From: G963678255 sp963678255
GTDB lineage: Bacteria; Cloacimonadota; Cloacimonadia; Cloacimonadales; WRIO01
Assembly (NCBI GenBank): GCA_963678255.2
Contig: CAXXTW010000001.1
Span: 434,001 to 498,000, forward strand
Direction: 5' to 3'
DNA: 64,000 nt
The notes below the pieces were generated by a model. That model did not search any database, was not told where the DNA came from, and saw only the letters and a program-made list of their open reading frames with translations. Of this stretch, positions 1 to 7,238 are shown piece after piece; position 1 is the stretch's first letter, and the number at the start of each line of letters is the position of its first letter. A program made the position numbers and the translations under genes.

Positions 1-156
1 GATTTGTTAAAGGCTATTAATAAAGTTTATGAATTAGTCTCTAAAAATTCAGATAATCCATTTATTATTAAAAATTATTTAGAAATTCAAGAATTATTTA
101 TTGAACTTCTTAATAATAGAGGCATCGAAATCCCACCGAATCCTTATAAACAATAG
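1..156 (+). CDS. Partial hypothetical protein, 3' end only
   Basis: Frame 1 is open from the first base to a TAG at 154-156, giving 51 residues that end in IPPNPYKQ. The composition is rich in Asn, Lys, Ile and Leu and looks like a mostly helical C-terminus. I do not recognise the family. The gene runs on the plus strand, opposite to the prophage late genes beside it, and its base composition is as AT-rich as the other plus-strand cargo in this prophage (7239-12887). I infer that it is the last gene of another cargo cassette whose body lies before the window. It converges with the minus-strand methylase fragment and overlaps it by 13 bases. Confidence 0.55.
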   Translation, partial: DLLKAINKVYELVSKNSDNPFIIKNYLEIQELFIELLNNRGIEIPPNPYKQ

Positions 157-308
157 TTGGAGATCAAAAGCTCCGTCTGTATCTGGTTTTTACCTGATAT
201 CGTGTACGAAGCTTCCACTTTCTCAATTACAAAGCCTTTATTCTCATACAAAACGCTGTTAAATCCAAGTTCATTAACACGATCAACTATCCTCCAAAGG
301 AAAGTTCG
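144..308 (-). pseudogene. C-terminal fragment resembling a second D12-class DNA adenine methylase
   Basis: On the minus strand a frame is open from an in-frame TAG at 309-311 to a TAA at 144-146. It encodes about 54 residues containing RVNELGF, ASYTISG and a final ELLISNYCL. The ending resembles the usual C-terminus of D12-class (Dam-like) methylases, where a KELLI(A/T)NY strand closes the fold; the complete methylase just upstream ends with KELIIANF. There is no ATG, GTG or TTG start in this frame. A Shine-Dalgarno-like TTGGAGG near 291-297 leads into another frame that stops after a few codons. It is therefore probably the decayed end of a second methylase gene. The family assignment rests on a short stretch and is tentative. 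Confidence 0.4.
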
Positions 309-1044
309 CTATGATCAATTCTTTGTAATCACTCTTGCCTTCTTTGCGATTGATTCCTTTCATTCTGACAACAGGAATCATGTGAAAGTCTTTGTAAAGC
401 TCTCTGACCAGCGGACTGTCGTCATAACTGAGGATAAATCTGCCTTTGATATTCGAAAGGATATCTCTTAATTTCTCATGAGAAAAGCTCTTGGAATTAT
501 CATAGGTATAGCCTTCTGTGTAAGGCGGATCGCAGTAAAAAAAGTTGTCTTTAGTGTCATAAAGCTGGATCAGGTCGTCATAAGACTTGTTTTCAATCAG
601 CACCTTATCCAAACGCTGATGGAGATCTTTTATACGGTCAATCCGGTTCTGCAGACTGCTGATGCCTCTGGATTGTGAAGTGCCGAAATGGTCGCCTTTA
701 CTGCCAAAGGATTTGCAGATCAGAAAGATAAAGCGAGCTGCTCTTTGAATCTCAGTTAAGCCGGGTTGAGAGAGCATTTGGTTAAACAGAACTCTGCTGG
801 ATAAAAGCATATCGAGTTCTCTTTCCAGTTCGTTAGGGTGATATTTGACTTGCAGGAACATATTGACCAGACGATTATCCAGATCATTATATACTTCAAG
901 TTCTGCCCATTTGTCTTTAAAGAGAAGCATCCAGCCAGCTCCTCCAAAGGGTTCAATATATCCGTTTATGTCTTTTGGGACATACTTGGATATCTCTTTT
1001 CTAAGTAGTCTTTTTCCGCCTATCCAGGCAATAAGTGCATCCAT
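283..1044 (-). CDS. Phage D12-class DNA N6-adenine methyltransferase (Dam-like)
   Basis: A 253-residue enzyme predicted to methylate adenine in a short DNA target using S-adenosylmethionine. The three hallmarks of the D12 class are visible: WIGGKR near residues 7-12 (the family FxGGK motif), PFGGAGW near 32-38 (SAM binding) and the catalytic DPPY in FFYCDPPYTEGYTY near residue 170. The length is normal for Dam-family enzymes. The gene is the last visible member of the minus-strand late operon of the prophage and follows the tail-chaperone ORF by two bases. Methylases in this position in Mu-like phages usually protect phage DNA or mark packaging sites; the role here is inferred. No partner endonuclease is adjacent. 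Confidence 0.9.
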   Translation of the reverse strand: MDALIAWIGGKRLLRKEISKYVPKDINGYIEPFGGAGWMLLFKDKWAELEVYNDLDNRLVNMFLQVKYHPNELERELDMLLSSRVLFNQMLSQPGLTEIQRAARFIFLICKSFGSKGDHFGTSQSRGISSLQNRIDRIKDLHQRLDKVLIENKSYDDLIQLYDTKDNFFYCDPPYTEGYTYDNSKSFSHEKLRDILSNIKGRFILSYDDSPLVRELYKDFHMIPVVRMKGINRKEGKSDYKELIIANFPLEDS

Positions 1045-1046
1045 AA

Positions 1047-1142
1047 TTATCCTTTTTGCATTTGCTGATGCAGAGCGTATCGCAAATAAAGTTCAGGCAA
1101 ACTTAAAGTGTGAAAATCACTTTGAGAAAAGCCTATCTGCAT
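1047..1142 (-). CDS. Putative downstream ORF of the tail assembly chaperone (gpT-like)
   Basis: The gap between the 107-residue protein and the methylase contains an open frame, MQIGFSQSDF... to QMQKG, 31 residues from an ATG at 1142. The same frame is open further upstream (through KDEYGLEKLETIL) and overlaps the end of the 107-residue gene in its -1 frame. A short second ORF with a 'DF..LSLPEL' pattern, overlapping the end of a small helical protein and lying downstream of the tail tube gene, is the classic layout of tailed-phage tail assembly chaperones, made by -1 programmed frameshifting. I could not find a canonical slippery heptamer. The assignment rests on layout and motif only. Confidence 0.5.
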   Translation of the reverse strand: MQIGFSQSDFHTLSLPELYLRYALHQQMQKG

Positions 1143-1162
1143 CAATATCGTTTCCAGTTTTT

Positions 1163-1486
1163 CTAAACCGTATTCGTCTTTGTTTGAATTTGAAAGCCGA
1201 AACTTGAAAGCAGTTTTTGAAAGCTCTGATAACTGCCTGCGATATTCGTAAAAAAACCAGCAAGCACCTCCAGACCTTCTTCTGCAGTCATTTTATCAGC
1301 TTTCTTCTCTGATAATATTTCGATGATTTGTATATCCAGATTGGCAGACTCTAATAGATCCAACAGACCCATTTCAGTGATTTTGACTTCTTTGCCTGAA
1401 AGCATATCCTCAAGAGTTTTTCTGAGAACATCATTCTTCAAAACCAGTGAAAGTATCTTTCTGAGCTTATAGTATGAGAGTTCCAT
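1163..1486 (-). CDS. Putative tail assembly chaperone, upstream ORF (gpG-like)
   Basis: A 107-residue, mostly helical, acidic protein with no membrane segment. It starts with MELSYYKLRK, and its start codon overlaps the stop of the preceding 68-residue gene. I do not recognise the sequence directly. Its size, its place after the tail-tube-like gene, and the overlapping -1 frame ORF behind it suggest the first half of a tail assembly chaperone pair, which would bind the tape measure protein during tail assembly. Another possibility is a small phage structural or accessory protein. The tape-measure gene expected downstream is not visible, because the methylase and then the window edge follow. 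Confidence 0.5.
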   Translation of the reverse strand: MELSYYKLRKILSLVLKNDVLRKTLEDMLSGKEVKITEMGLLDLLESANLDIQIIEILSEKKADKMTAEEGLEVLAGFFTNIAGSYQSFQKLLSSFGFQIQTKTNTV

Positions 1487-1692
1487 TAATTACCTGCCAC
1501 AAACATCTTGATAGCCACTCCGATCAGCAAGAAAAACTGACTGACAGAAATAGAGGTTAAGATTTTAACATAGGATTCCAGCTGAGCTATTCTGGTGACC
1601 ATAGAATAAGCAGAAGTGCCGTTTCCATAGACTTCCTTATGCAGATCATCGATTTTCTTTTTTATCTCAGGATCACAAGCGCATGAGTTCAT
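1486..1692 (-). CDS. Small phage membrane protein, holin/XhlA-like in layout
   Basis: A 68-residue protein with a polar, partly helical N-terminal half (CACDPEIKKKIDDLHKEVYG) and one hydrophobic segment near residues 44-66 (ILTSISVSQFFLLIGVAIKMF). A soluble coiled-coil-like head followed by a C-terminal membrane anchor is the plan of XhlA-type phage lysis accessory proteins and some small holins; sequence similarity is not strong enough to name it. AGGAGCTTAGT lies directly before the ATG and supports this start. The gene sits two bases from the tail-tube-like gene and overlaps the next gene, so it is part of the late operon. It might pair with the M15 endolysin at 6720-7103. Confidence 0.55.
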   Translation of the reverse strand: MNSCACDPEIKKKIDDLHKEVYGNGTSAYSMVTRIAQLESYVKILTSISVSQFFLLIGVAIKMFVAGN

Positions 1693-1693
1693 A

Positions 1694-2236
1694 CTAAGCT
1701 CCTAAAGGTATTTTATTGAAGAATACAGCTTTCTCTTTGGTCTTTCCGGTAAACTCAGTAGTAATCACCTGAGTATAAAGTCCATCTGCTTCTCCGCTCC
1801 AATCCACAGTCCATCTGAGACCATTGAGCAGAACTGCCTGATCCCTTTCTTTTGATACGGCTACAAGGGTTAACTGCGTCATATCTGAGCTTTGCTCTTC
1901 CAGCCAGTTCTTCTTCTCTTCTGACATACCGACTATGGTAACCGTAATGGTGTTGCTTCGTTTACCTTCAAGCTGGTAATGTCTGGTTTTGAGTTTTTCA
2001 GACTTGGACTCGATTTTAAAAGGCTTTTCGGATAACTCTCCAAGCTCTTCAAACTCCTCTGTTAATGCAGTGTTTAAGGCTGTCTGATTAGTAAACATGG
2101 TTGTGATTTCCGCTTTAGTCAGATTGCCTTCTCCAGCATATAAATTACATATATCCACACTGCCGATTTGGTTCAGGAGATCTGCAAGATCTCCCGAACT
2201 CATGCCTTGCGGTAAAGTTGGTTTAATAACAGGCAT
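1694..2236 (-). CDS. Phage tail tube-like structural protein
   Basis: A 180-residue soluble protein. The second half alternates short hydrophobic strands with charged turns (NTITVTIVGMSEEKKNWLEE, then VLLNGLRWTVDWSGEADGLY), which suits a beta-sandwich tail tube or a similar virion protein. I recognise no specific family. It lies downstream of the capsid polyprotein and upstream of the chaperone pair, the normal place of a tail tube gene. It is co-directional with its neighbours with only short gaps. The function is inferred from position and predicted fold only. Confidence 0.5.
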   Translation of the reverse strand: MPVIKPTLPQGMSSGDLADLLNQIGSVDICNLYAGEGNLTKAEITTMFTNQTALNTALTEEFEELGELSEKPFKIESKSEKLKTRHYQLEGKRSNTITVTIVGMSEEKKNWLEEQSSDMTQLTLVAVSKERDQAVLLNGLRWTVDWSGEADGLYTQVITTEFTGKTKEKAVFFNKIPLGA

Positions 2237-2244
2237 TGCACCTC

Positions 2245-2445
2245 CTAAATCGCTTTAACTATATTGTTGGCTTGAGAGTGAATAAAGCCGATGATGGCTT
2301 CTCTGAACTCTTTGAATTTACTGACAAATTCATCGTCAATCGTGTTTCCGGTTCGTTTGGCAAGCTTTTCAAGTGCCTGAATAATAGCATCAACAATCGG
2401 CTCTGCCAGAATAAGAATTGCTTTTTTAAGTATCCATTTCAACAT
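2245..2445 (-). CDS. Small phage protein with amphipathic N-terminus, unknown
   Basis: A 66-residue protein starting MLKWILKKAILILAEPIVDA. The first 25 residues are hydrophobic or amphipathic and the rest is a charged helix. AAAGGA stands about 7 bases before the ATG. It lies between the capsid polyprotein and the tail-tube-like gene. Such small proteins in this place can be virion decoration, membrane-active or regulatory proteins; nothing in the sequence decides. An overlapping plus-strand ORF here is a shadow. Confidence 0.5.
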   Translation of the reverse strand: MLKWILKKAILILAEPIVDAIIQALEKLAKRTGNTIDDEFVSKFKEFREAIIGFIHSQANNIVKAI

Positions 2446-2458
2446 AAGTTAATCCTTT

Positions 2459-4228
2459 CTATGCAATGTTAAAGATCTTTACAAATTCAGGCACATAGGT
2501 AATGCCGGGTCTGATACGAATATACCAGTGGTATTTCCAGTCTGAACCATGATGTTCGACTTTGAGTTCTGCATCAGTACGATATCCGATAATGATGAAT
2601 TTGGTAAGACCTGCTATGATATGATTATCAGGCAGAAGTCTTGGTTTAACAGGAATACCTGAGAAAGAGACATTACCACCTTCAAGCAGAAGTTTATCTC
2701 CCATATTGGTAGGTCTCTTACTAAGCTCTGTTCTGATATGAATAAGATCCTTGTGTGAGACATAAATTTTGAAGTTTTCCTGCTCTTCGAGCATTTCATC
2801 AGAAAAAGCCAAGAGCACTTGTTCAAAGCGTTCTGTCCAATCATCATAAAGCTCTTTGTCGATCTCTGTGATATCATTAGCCTCAGTTGCTTTCTTGATG
2901 ATGCCATTAAGTGCTTTGAGCTTTGGAGCTAGAGAAGCTCTGTCTCCTTTGAATAAAAGGACTCGAATCGCTTTTTCTGCTTTCTTGGCTATATGTTGTT
3001 CAACATAAGCACCAAAAGCATCTTCGCCATATTTGTCCTTGTAGAACTCGACAATGTCTCTGCCAAGTGCAAATTCAGCATTCAAGATGCCAGTAGGGCA
3101 GGATAAATCGGCAGTTGATACTTCCTGAGCAGTGAGTGCTCCATCCAGTGAGTTTTTGAAGATCAGATCTTCAATCAGACCCACATCGATGCTTTCATCT
3201 TTTAATAGAGGAATCACCGATATATCAGATAAAGTATCTCCCGGCTGAGAACCAACCACTTCATCGATAAAGAGAGAGGTGTTATTGGGTGTCAGGATAT
3301 TCATCGCTTTTCCGGAATCGACATCGGCAATGCCTTTGTAGATTTCTTTGTGAGTAGCTTTAACCAGCAGTTTCTCACCATTGATAATGACTTCTCTGTC
3401 TGTTTCTGTTTCAGTGGGTTCACCCTGAATGCTTTTTGATATGGCTCGGTTCATCGTCACATTGAGATTGGAAAGCGATTTTTCAATCGATTTAACTGCA
3501 TCTCTGAGACTTGCATCGCCAAGTCCTTCTTCAAGACTTTTGATTTTCTTTTCCAGTTCTTCAATGCTGTTTTGGAAATCAGATTTCTGATCCTCATCCT
3601 CAAGGGATTTCTTAAGGTTCTTTAAACCTTCCAGTTCTTTGTGAATAGCTTTTAAGGTCTCAGCAGTATCACCAAAGTCATCTGCTTTGCCATAAATAGA
3701 TACACCGTTAAAGTCGCCTTTAATTACCTTTTTCCAGAGAGAGGAATCAAGATCATCACATTTTAATACCTGAACCCAGGAACCGACTTTTGAGTCAGGG
3801 AAATGCATCTTATCCTCAGTTTTGAGGATATAGTTCTCTGCCACAGAAAAATCTTCGACTGGATGATTATTATGGTTGATATCGTTTTTGCCTACCATAC
3901 CATGTTTTGAGAAGTAATCACAGGCTTTCTGGATCTCCTCAGTATTGTAATAATCTCCCTGAGCATCTTTTACTTCAGGCTCCATTAAGGTTACATAAAG
4001 TCTACCTTCAGTGCCATGAGTTTCACTTTTGAACTTTCTGGAACTGCCTTTGACTTTATAACTCTTACCATCTGTAGATTTGACTACAAAGCTCTTCTGG
4101 TTAGCCGGAGTCATATCGTCAAAGAGAAGGGAAACCAATTCCACTTCCACATTACGCAGTTCACCTTTTTTGACTATGCGGTTTTTGCCGAACAAGTTCA
4201 TGTTTTTCAATAGTCCTCCTATCTGCAT
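2459..4228 (-). CDS. Prohead protease - scaffold - major capsid polyprotein
   Basis: This 589-residue protein joins three modules that are normally separate genes. Residues about 70-185 match the XkdF/S78-type capsid maturation protease (Peptidase_S78_2 pattern): PEVKDAQGDYYNTEEI, a His-rich INHNNHP near 117-123 and the nucleophile region NGVSIYG with Ser177. Residues about 185-265 are a charged coiled coil (LKNLKKSLEDE, IEELEKKIKSLEEGL), as expected for a scaffolding delta domain. Residues about 285-589 look like an HK97-fold capsid protein. The predicted role is self-assembly of the prohead followed by autoproteolysis that releases the mature capsid subunit. The start overlaps the portal gene end by about ten bases, which implies translational coupling. 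Confidence 0.8.
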   Translation of the reverse strand: MQIGGLLKNMNLFGKNRIVKKGELRNVEVELVSLLFDDMTPANQKSFVVKSTDGKSYKVKGSSRKFKSETHGTEGRLYVTLMEPEVKDAQGDYYNTEEIQKACDYFSKHGMVGKNDINHNNHPVEDFSVAENYILKTEDKMHFPDSKVGSWVQVLKCDDLDSSLWKKVIKGDFNGVSIYGKADDFGDTAETLKAIHKELEGLKNLKKSLEDEDQKSDFQNSIEELEKKIKSLEEGLGDASLRDAVKSIEKSLSNLNVTMNRAISKSIQGEPTETETDREVIINGEKLLVKATHKEIYKGIADVDSGKAMNILTPNNTSLFIDEVVGSQPGDTLSDISVIPLLKDESIDVGLIEDLIFKNSLDGALTAQEVSTADLSCPTGILNAEFALGRDIVEFYKDKYGEDAFGAYVEQHIAKKAEKAIRVLLFKGDRASLAPKLKALNGIIKKATEANDITEIDKELYDDWTERFEQVLLAFSDEMLEEQENFKIYVSHKDLIHIRTELSKRPTNMGDKLLLEGGNVSFSGIPVKPRLLPDNHIIAGLTKFIIIGYRTDAELKVEHHGSDWKYHWYIRIRPGITYVPEFVKIFNIA

Positions 4229-5400
4229 GATTTAAATATTTTCTCGTCTTCAGTTTCAAAGATGTCTGTCAGTACTCCAAAATCGAAATCCTCAGCAGAT
4301 AAGTTCCAGTTGAATTCTTTATTGAACTCTTTACTAAACATCATTCCTAAGCGATTTTGGAGGGGTTTAACCACGAAATTATAGAACATCTGCATATCAG
4401 ACTTGTTATCTCCTCCAAGCTGTCCGGGAATCAATTGCGATACAATTCTGGCAGGCACTCTGTGATAAGCGAATATCCCTTCCCGAAGATCTTTCTTCAA
4501 AGAGATAAAAGCGCCTTCTCTATCCTGCTGTCTGAGAGGTTCAAGTCTGATCTTGGCATCTTTGCTTTCTGTTTCGATAAGTATAGTTGTATGTGATTTA
4601 CTGTTGCCCTTTGCCTGATTAAGCACTTTCTGAATCTCCGTAAAGGCATCGGTCATAACTTCATTGCCGTTTTCATCCTCTATAATTTCATCTCTGAGCG
4701 TTCCGCCTTCTACGATCATGAAGTAATCTACGAGCAGACCATTTTTGAAGTTGTTGTAATCAAAGGTTTTTATCTCATTGAGGATTTCGATGTTTATTGC
4801 TACCGGAATACAGGCAAGACCCCAAGCGTTGGATTTATGTGTGGCTTTCTTAAAATGAATGATATCTGAACCCGGAAAGAACTTCTTTTTATTGTTCTTC
4901 ACCTGAATGAAGTCAGGTTTAAAGAATCCAAATTCATCGTAATTCTCAACGATCTGAACTTCAGTAGGTAGCATTCTTTCCAATCCGACCCAATCGCCTT
5001 TGGCATTTCTCATTTTAAGTAAAAAGCCATTTCCACAGGTCAGGTAGTATCTTAAAAACTCAGCCAGTACAGAGGCAGGATCTTCATTGCCCGGAAACTC
5101 AGCTGATTTAAACCAAGCTTTAAGGTTTGAGTTTTTTACCTCAACTCTCATAAGAGTTGAATTGATCAAAGCAGAAATGCAGGCTTCGTGATATTCATCA
5201 ATCTCGGTCAGCTGAAGCAGTTTTGCCATAGATACAGGAGCAGGCAGAATTGTCTTTTGTTCAGCTGCTTTGGATAAGCGTCTGCTCCCGATATAGCTTA
5301 GTTTTGAAAGTTCAGGCTGTTCATTGGAATAGTTCTTGGCTATCAGATCAAGAGTCGAAATGATACCAATATTAAAATTGCCGATTCTTTGTATTTTCAT
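4219..5400 (-). CDS. Phage portal protein
   Basis: A 393-residue protein with portal features: a helical N-terminal region, then YYLTCGNGFLLKMRN (the 'tGNa' strand of HK97/PBSX-type portals), DIIHFKKATHKSNAWGLA (IiHfr...dp.yG motif), and later LKKDLREGIFAYHRVPARIV followed by NKSDMQMFYNFVVKPLQ, the clip/stem region. The portal forms the dodecameric ring through which DNA is packaged by the terminase. It overlaps the 128-residue gene by four bases. It lies after the connector genes instead of directly after the terminase as in phage Mu, which suggests module shuffling. It ends close to the acidic tail EDEKIFKSCR. Confidence 0.85.
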   Translation of the reverse strand: MKIQRIGNFNIGIISTLDLIAKNYSNEQPELSKLSYIGSRRLSKAAEQKTILPAPVSMAKLLQLTEIDEYHEACISALINSTLMRVEVKNSNLKAWFKSAEFPGNEDPASVLAEFLRYYLTCGNGFLLKMRNAKGDWVGLERMLPTEVQIVENYDEFGFFKPDFIQVKNNKKKFFPGSDIIHFKKATHKSNAWGLACIPVAINIEILNEIKTFDYNNFKNGLLVDYFMIVEGGTLRDEIIEDENGNEVMTDAFTEIQKVLNQAKGNSKSHTTILIETESKDAKIRLEPLRQQDREGAFISLKKDLREGIFAYHRVPARIVSQLIPGQLGGDNKSDMQMFYNFVVKPLQNRLGMMFSKEFNKEFNWNLSAEDFDFGVLTDIFETEDEKIFKSCR

Positions 5401-5783
5401 TCACTTACCGTATAGATTTTTGCTATTTTGACTTTTCTGCCTGAATCAGCTCTGGCATTGTAGTATTCCACTTTAGGAAAGTCTTTCTTAAGCAGGAGCT
5501 GATATTGAACTCGGAAGGCTTCCTTGAGGATCATAATCTCAACATCCGGATCTGTAACCTTCTCAGCGTTTATGATCAGAAAGATTGAAATATTATAAAC
5601 TTCTTCAAGAAAACGCTTGTTGGTTTTCAATATTCCGCTCTCACCTTCTAAAATAACCATAGCAGACGGAAAAGCGGTCGGGATAGATTCTTTATCAAAA
5701 GAGATGTTGTTCTCCCCGATACCAGCGTTTTTAAGGGCATTGACGATATGTGCCCGGGTGATCTGGAAACCTGTTATGCTCAT
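5397..5783 (-). CDS. Putative head-tail connector / tail terminator protein
   Basis: A 128-residue protein without membrane segments, beginning MSITGFQITRAHIVNALKNA. The alternating strands (YNISIFLIINAEKV, VKIAKIYTV) and a helix near 85-105 suit a tail terminator or minor connector protein (gp37- or lambda gpU-like in size). No strong family match can be claimed by eye. It overlaps both neighbours by four bases, so translation of the connector group is coupled. The role is inferred from the set of three 130-160-residue genes beside the portal. Confidence 0.45.
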   Translation of the reverse strand: MSITGFQITRAHIVNALKNAGIGENNISFDKESIPTAFPSAMVILEGESGILKTNKRFLEEVYNISIFLIINAEKVTDPDVEIMILKEAFRVQYQLLLKKDFPKVEYYNARADSGRKVKIAKIYTVSE

Positions 5784-6250
5784 AAGACCACCTCGATGGA
5801 ATCAAGTTGAGCATAAATCCAGCTCTCTTTGTTTTTAATAACCTCAGCAAAAACATTTCGGGCAGGGATACCTTCTCTTTTTATCTTTGCTCTGATCATA
5901 TAAGCCATCTGCTCAATACTGAGCCGATCTCCCTTTTTATCAGTCCAAGACAGTCTTTTTCTTTCAACCCAGCCTTTTAAAGGTTCAAGCGGAGTCCAAG
6001 AAGGCACTTTGCCTCCAAGAACATAAGGCTCATGTGGCACATTTGAACCTACTGTCAGCATAATGCCTGTTTCTTTTTTGGAGATGTCATAGCCTGTATT
6101 CTGATAAAAGTCGCCTTTATCTCGAATGTTTTGCTCAAGTATCTTTCTTCTGGTTTCACCTTCAATAACAGAGCCAATTAAATGTAATCTGCTTTCAAGC
6201 GCTTTCCAGATAGCCATATAGATGCTCTTCATGATATTTTCTTCTGTCAT
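5780..6250 (-). CDS. HK97-gp10-like / virion morphogenesis protein
   Basis: A 156-residue protein. The middle section VGSNVPHEPYVLGGKVPSW followed by a WVERKRLSW segment and a helical 'IEQMAYMIRAKIKREGIPAR' stretch resembles the HK97 gp10 / Mu gpG virion-morphogenesis group, where 'g(s)nvpYA..vhfG...' precedes the core. Such proteins close the head-tail interface before the tail attaches. The start and the stop each overlap the neighbouring gene by four bases. The family assignment is moderately sure; the exact part in head completion is inferred. Confidence 0.55.
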   Translation of the reverse strand: MTEENIMKSIYMAIWKALESRLHLIGSVIEGETRRKILEQNIRDKGDFYQNTGYDISKKETGIMLTVGSNVPHEPYVLGGKVPSWTPLEPLKGWVERKRLSWTDKKGDRLSIEQMAYMIRAKIKREGIPARNVFAEVIKNKESWIYAQLDSIEVVL

Positions 6251-6720
6251 ATCAGTACTGCCCTTGTTTTTTTGTAGTTAAGATCTGAATTGCTTTTCCC
6301 GTATTTGAGTTCTTTCAATCTGGCTTTGCCATAAAGATTCAAACAAACAGAAACGCTCTCCAAAGCACGAATTTCCAGATTGTTTTTAAAAGAGATAATC
6401 TCATCTCCGGTTAACAGTTCAGTAGTCTGAGCATCAATTCCGGTAGTTTTGATAATACCTGAGCCAAGTGTTTTAAGGTTGATAAACTCCAGAACAGAGG
6501 ACAAAAGGTAAAAACAGTAGGCATATTTGAACTGGCTGGCATAAGTAAAGTCAGCAGACTCTTCATTCACAGCTTTAGAATAAGTAGCACTCAAGGTCAC
6601 TTTTTCAAGCCACAGAAGCACATTTTCCTGATGTTCAGACCAGACTTCATTAGTGCTTAACTCAGACTCAAGGTTTAAGACTTTCAGAGCTGTATTGACT
6701 TCAACAGGTATCGTAGGCAT
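6247..6720 (-). CDS. Putative phage head-tail adaptor protein (gp36-like position)
   Basis: A 157-residue, mostly helical protein (MPTIPVEVNTALKVLNLESE). A central YASQFKYAYCFYLLSSVLEFI helix and a later ISFKNNLEIRALESVSVCLNLYGKA helix are in keeping with an all-helical head-tail adaptor of the gp6/gp36 type. No hallmark motif can be cited. It sits between the endolysin and the gp10-like gene, abutting the first and overlapping the second. The function is inferred from order, size and helical character. Confidence 0.45.
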   Translation of the reverse strand: MPTIPVEVNTALKVLNLESELSTNEVWSEHQENVLLWLEKVTLSATYSKAVNEESADFTYASQFKYAYCFYLLSSVLEFINLKTLGSGIIKTTGIDAQTTELLTGDEIISFKNNLEIRALESVSVCLNLYGKARLKELKYGKSNSDLNYKKTRAVLI

Positions 6721-7103
6721 TACTTATCCTCATAAAGCCAGAGGTTGTTAGGTTTAGAACTGTCGATATCCACATGGATAAAGGTCTTGCCAATGCCGAT
6801 TCTTCTGAAGCCGGCAATAATGAGTCCTCTGAGTATTTTGATTCGATCAGTTCCATTTAAACAGGCTATATCAACAGCCAAGCCTAACAGATGAGCTGAG
6901 TCTTTAACTCCGCCAACAAACTGATTATGTTTCTGGCATCTGTATGCACTATTGATTCGAAACGGTACTTCAGCTATCTCTCTTGCCAGATCAAGTTTAA
7001 GTACTAATTCTTCAGAAATTATCGATTTTTGACAGCAGGGACACACAAACTCTTTGAGTTTGAAATACTTAATGCGATTCCAGTTTATTATTTTTTCTTT
7101 CAT
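6720..7103 (-). CDS. M15-family peptidase, phage endolysin or virion murein hydrolase
   Basis: A 127-residue zinc peptidase predicted to cut peptidoglycan cross-bridges (D-Ala-D-Ala or L-Ala-D-Glu type). The metal ligands of the M15 family are present: SAHLLGLAVDI with His71 and Asp78, then FIHVDID with His110. The N-terminal KEFVCPCCQKSI is the short 'eF.CpCc' strand common in phage M15 enzymes, and SAYRCQKHN holds the conserved substrate-side Arg and His. There is no signal peptide, so export would need a holin. The gene is the first one left of the plus-strand island, which separates it from the upstream late genes by nearly 6 kb; it must have its own promoter or rely on read-through. Confidence 0.85.
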   Translation of the reverse strand: MKEKIINWNRIKYFKLKEFVCPCCQKSIISEELVLKLDLAREIAEVPFRINSAYRCQKHNQFVGGVKDSAHLLGLAVDIACLNGTDRIKILRGLIIAGFRRIGIGKTFIHVDIDSSKPNNLWLYEDK

Positions 7104-7238
7104 ATGAGGTCATTAAAGTATTGTACTGCAATAAAATCAAACTGAGTTGCATTAAATTAACACACAAATTTTTTAAGAAATTAAAAAACACTTGTGCTTT
7201 TTTTAATATTCAATATGTTGCATTATTAAGGAGAAATC

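Noticed and set aside
756..956. 66-residue frame within the Dam-like methylase
   Set aside because: Lies fully inside the methylase coding sequence on the same strand in a different frame, without independent support.
7104..7238. Possible attachment or transposon ends flanking the four-gene island (GTTGCATTA occurs twice)
   Set aside because: Both short repeats lie on the same side of the island and no copy was found near 12888-12921, so no mobile-element boundary can be supported.
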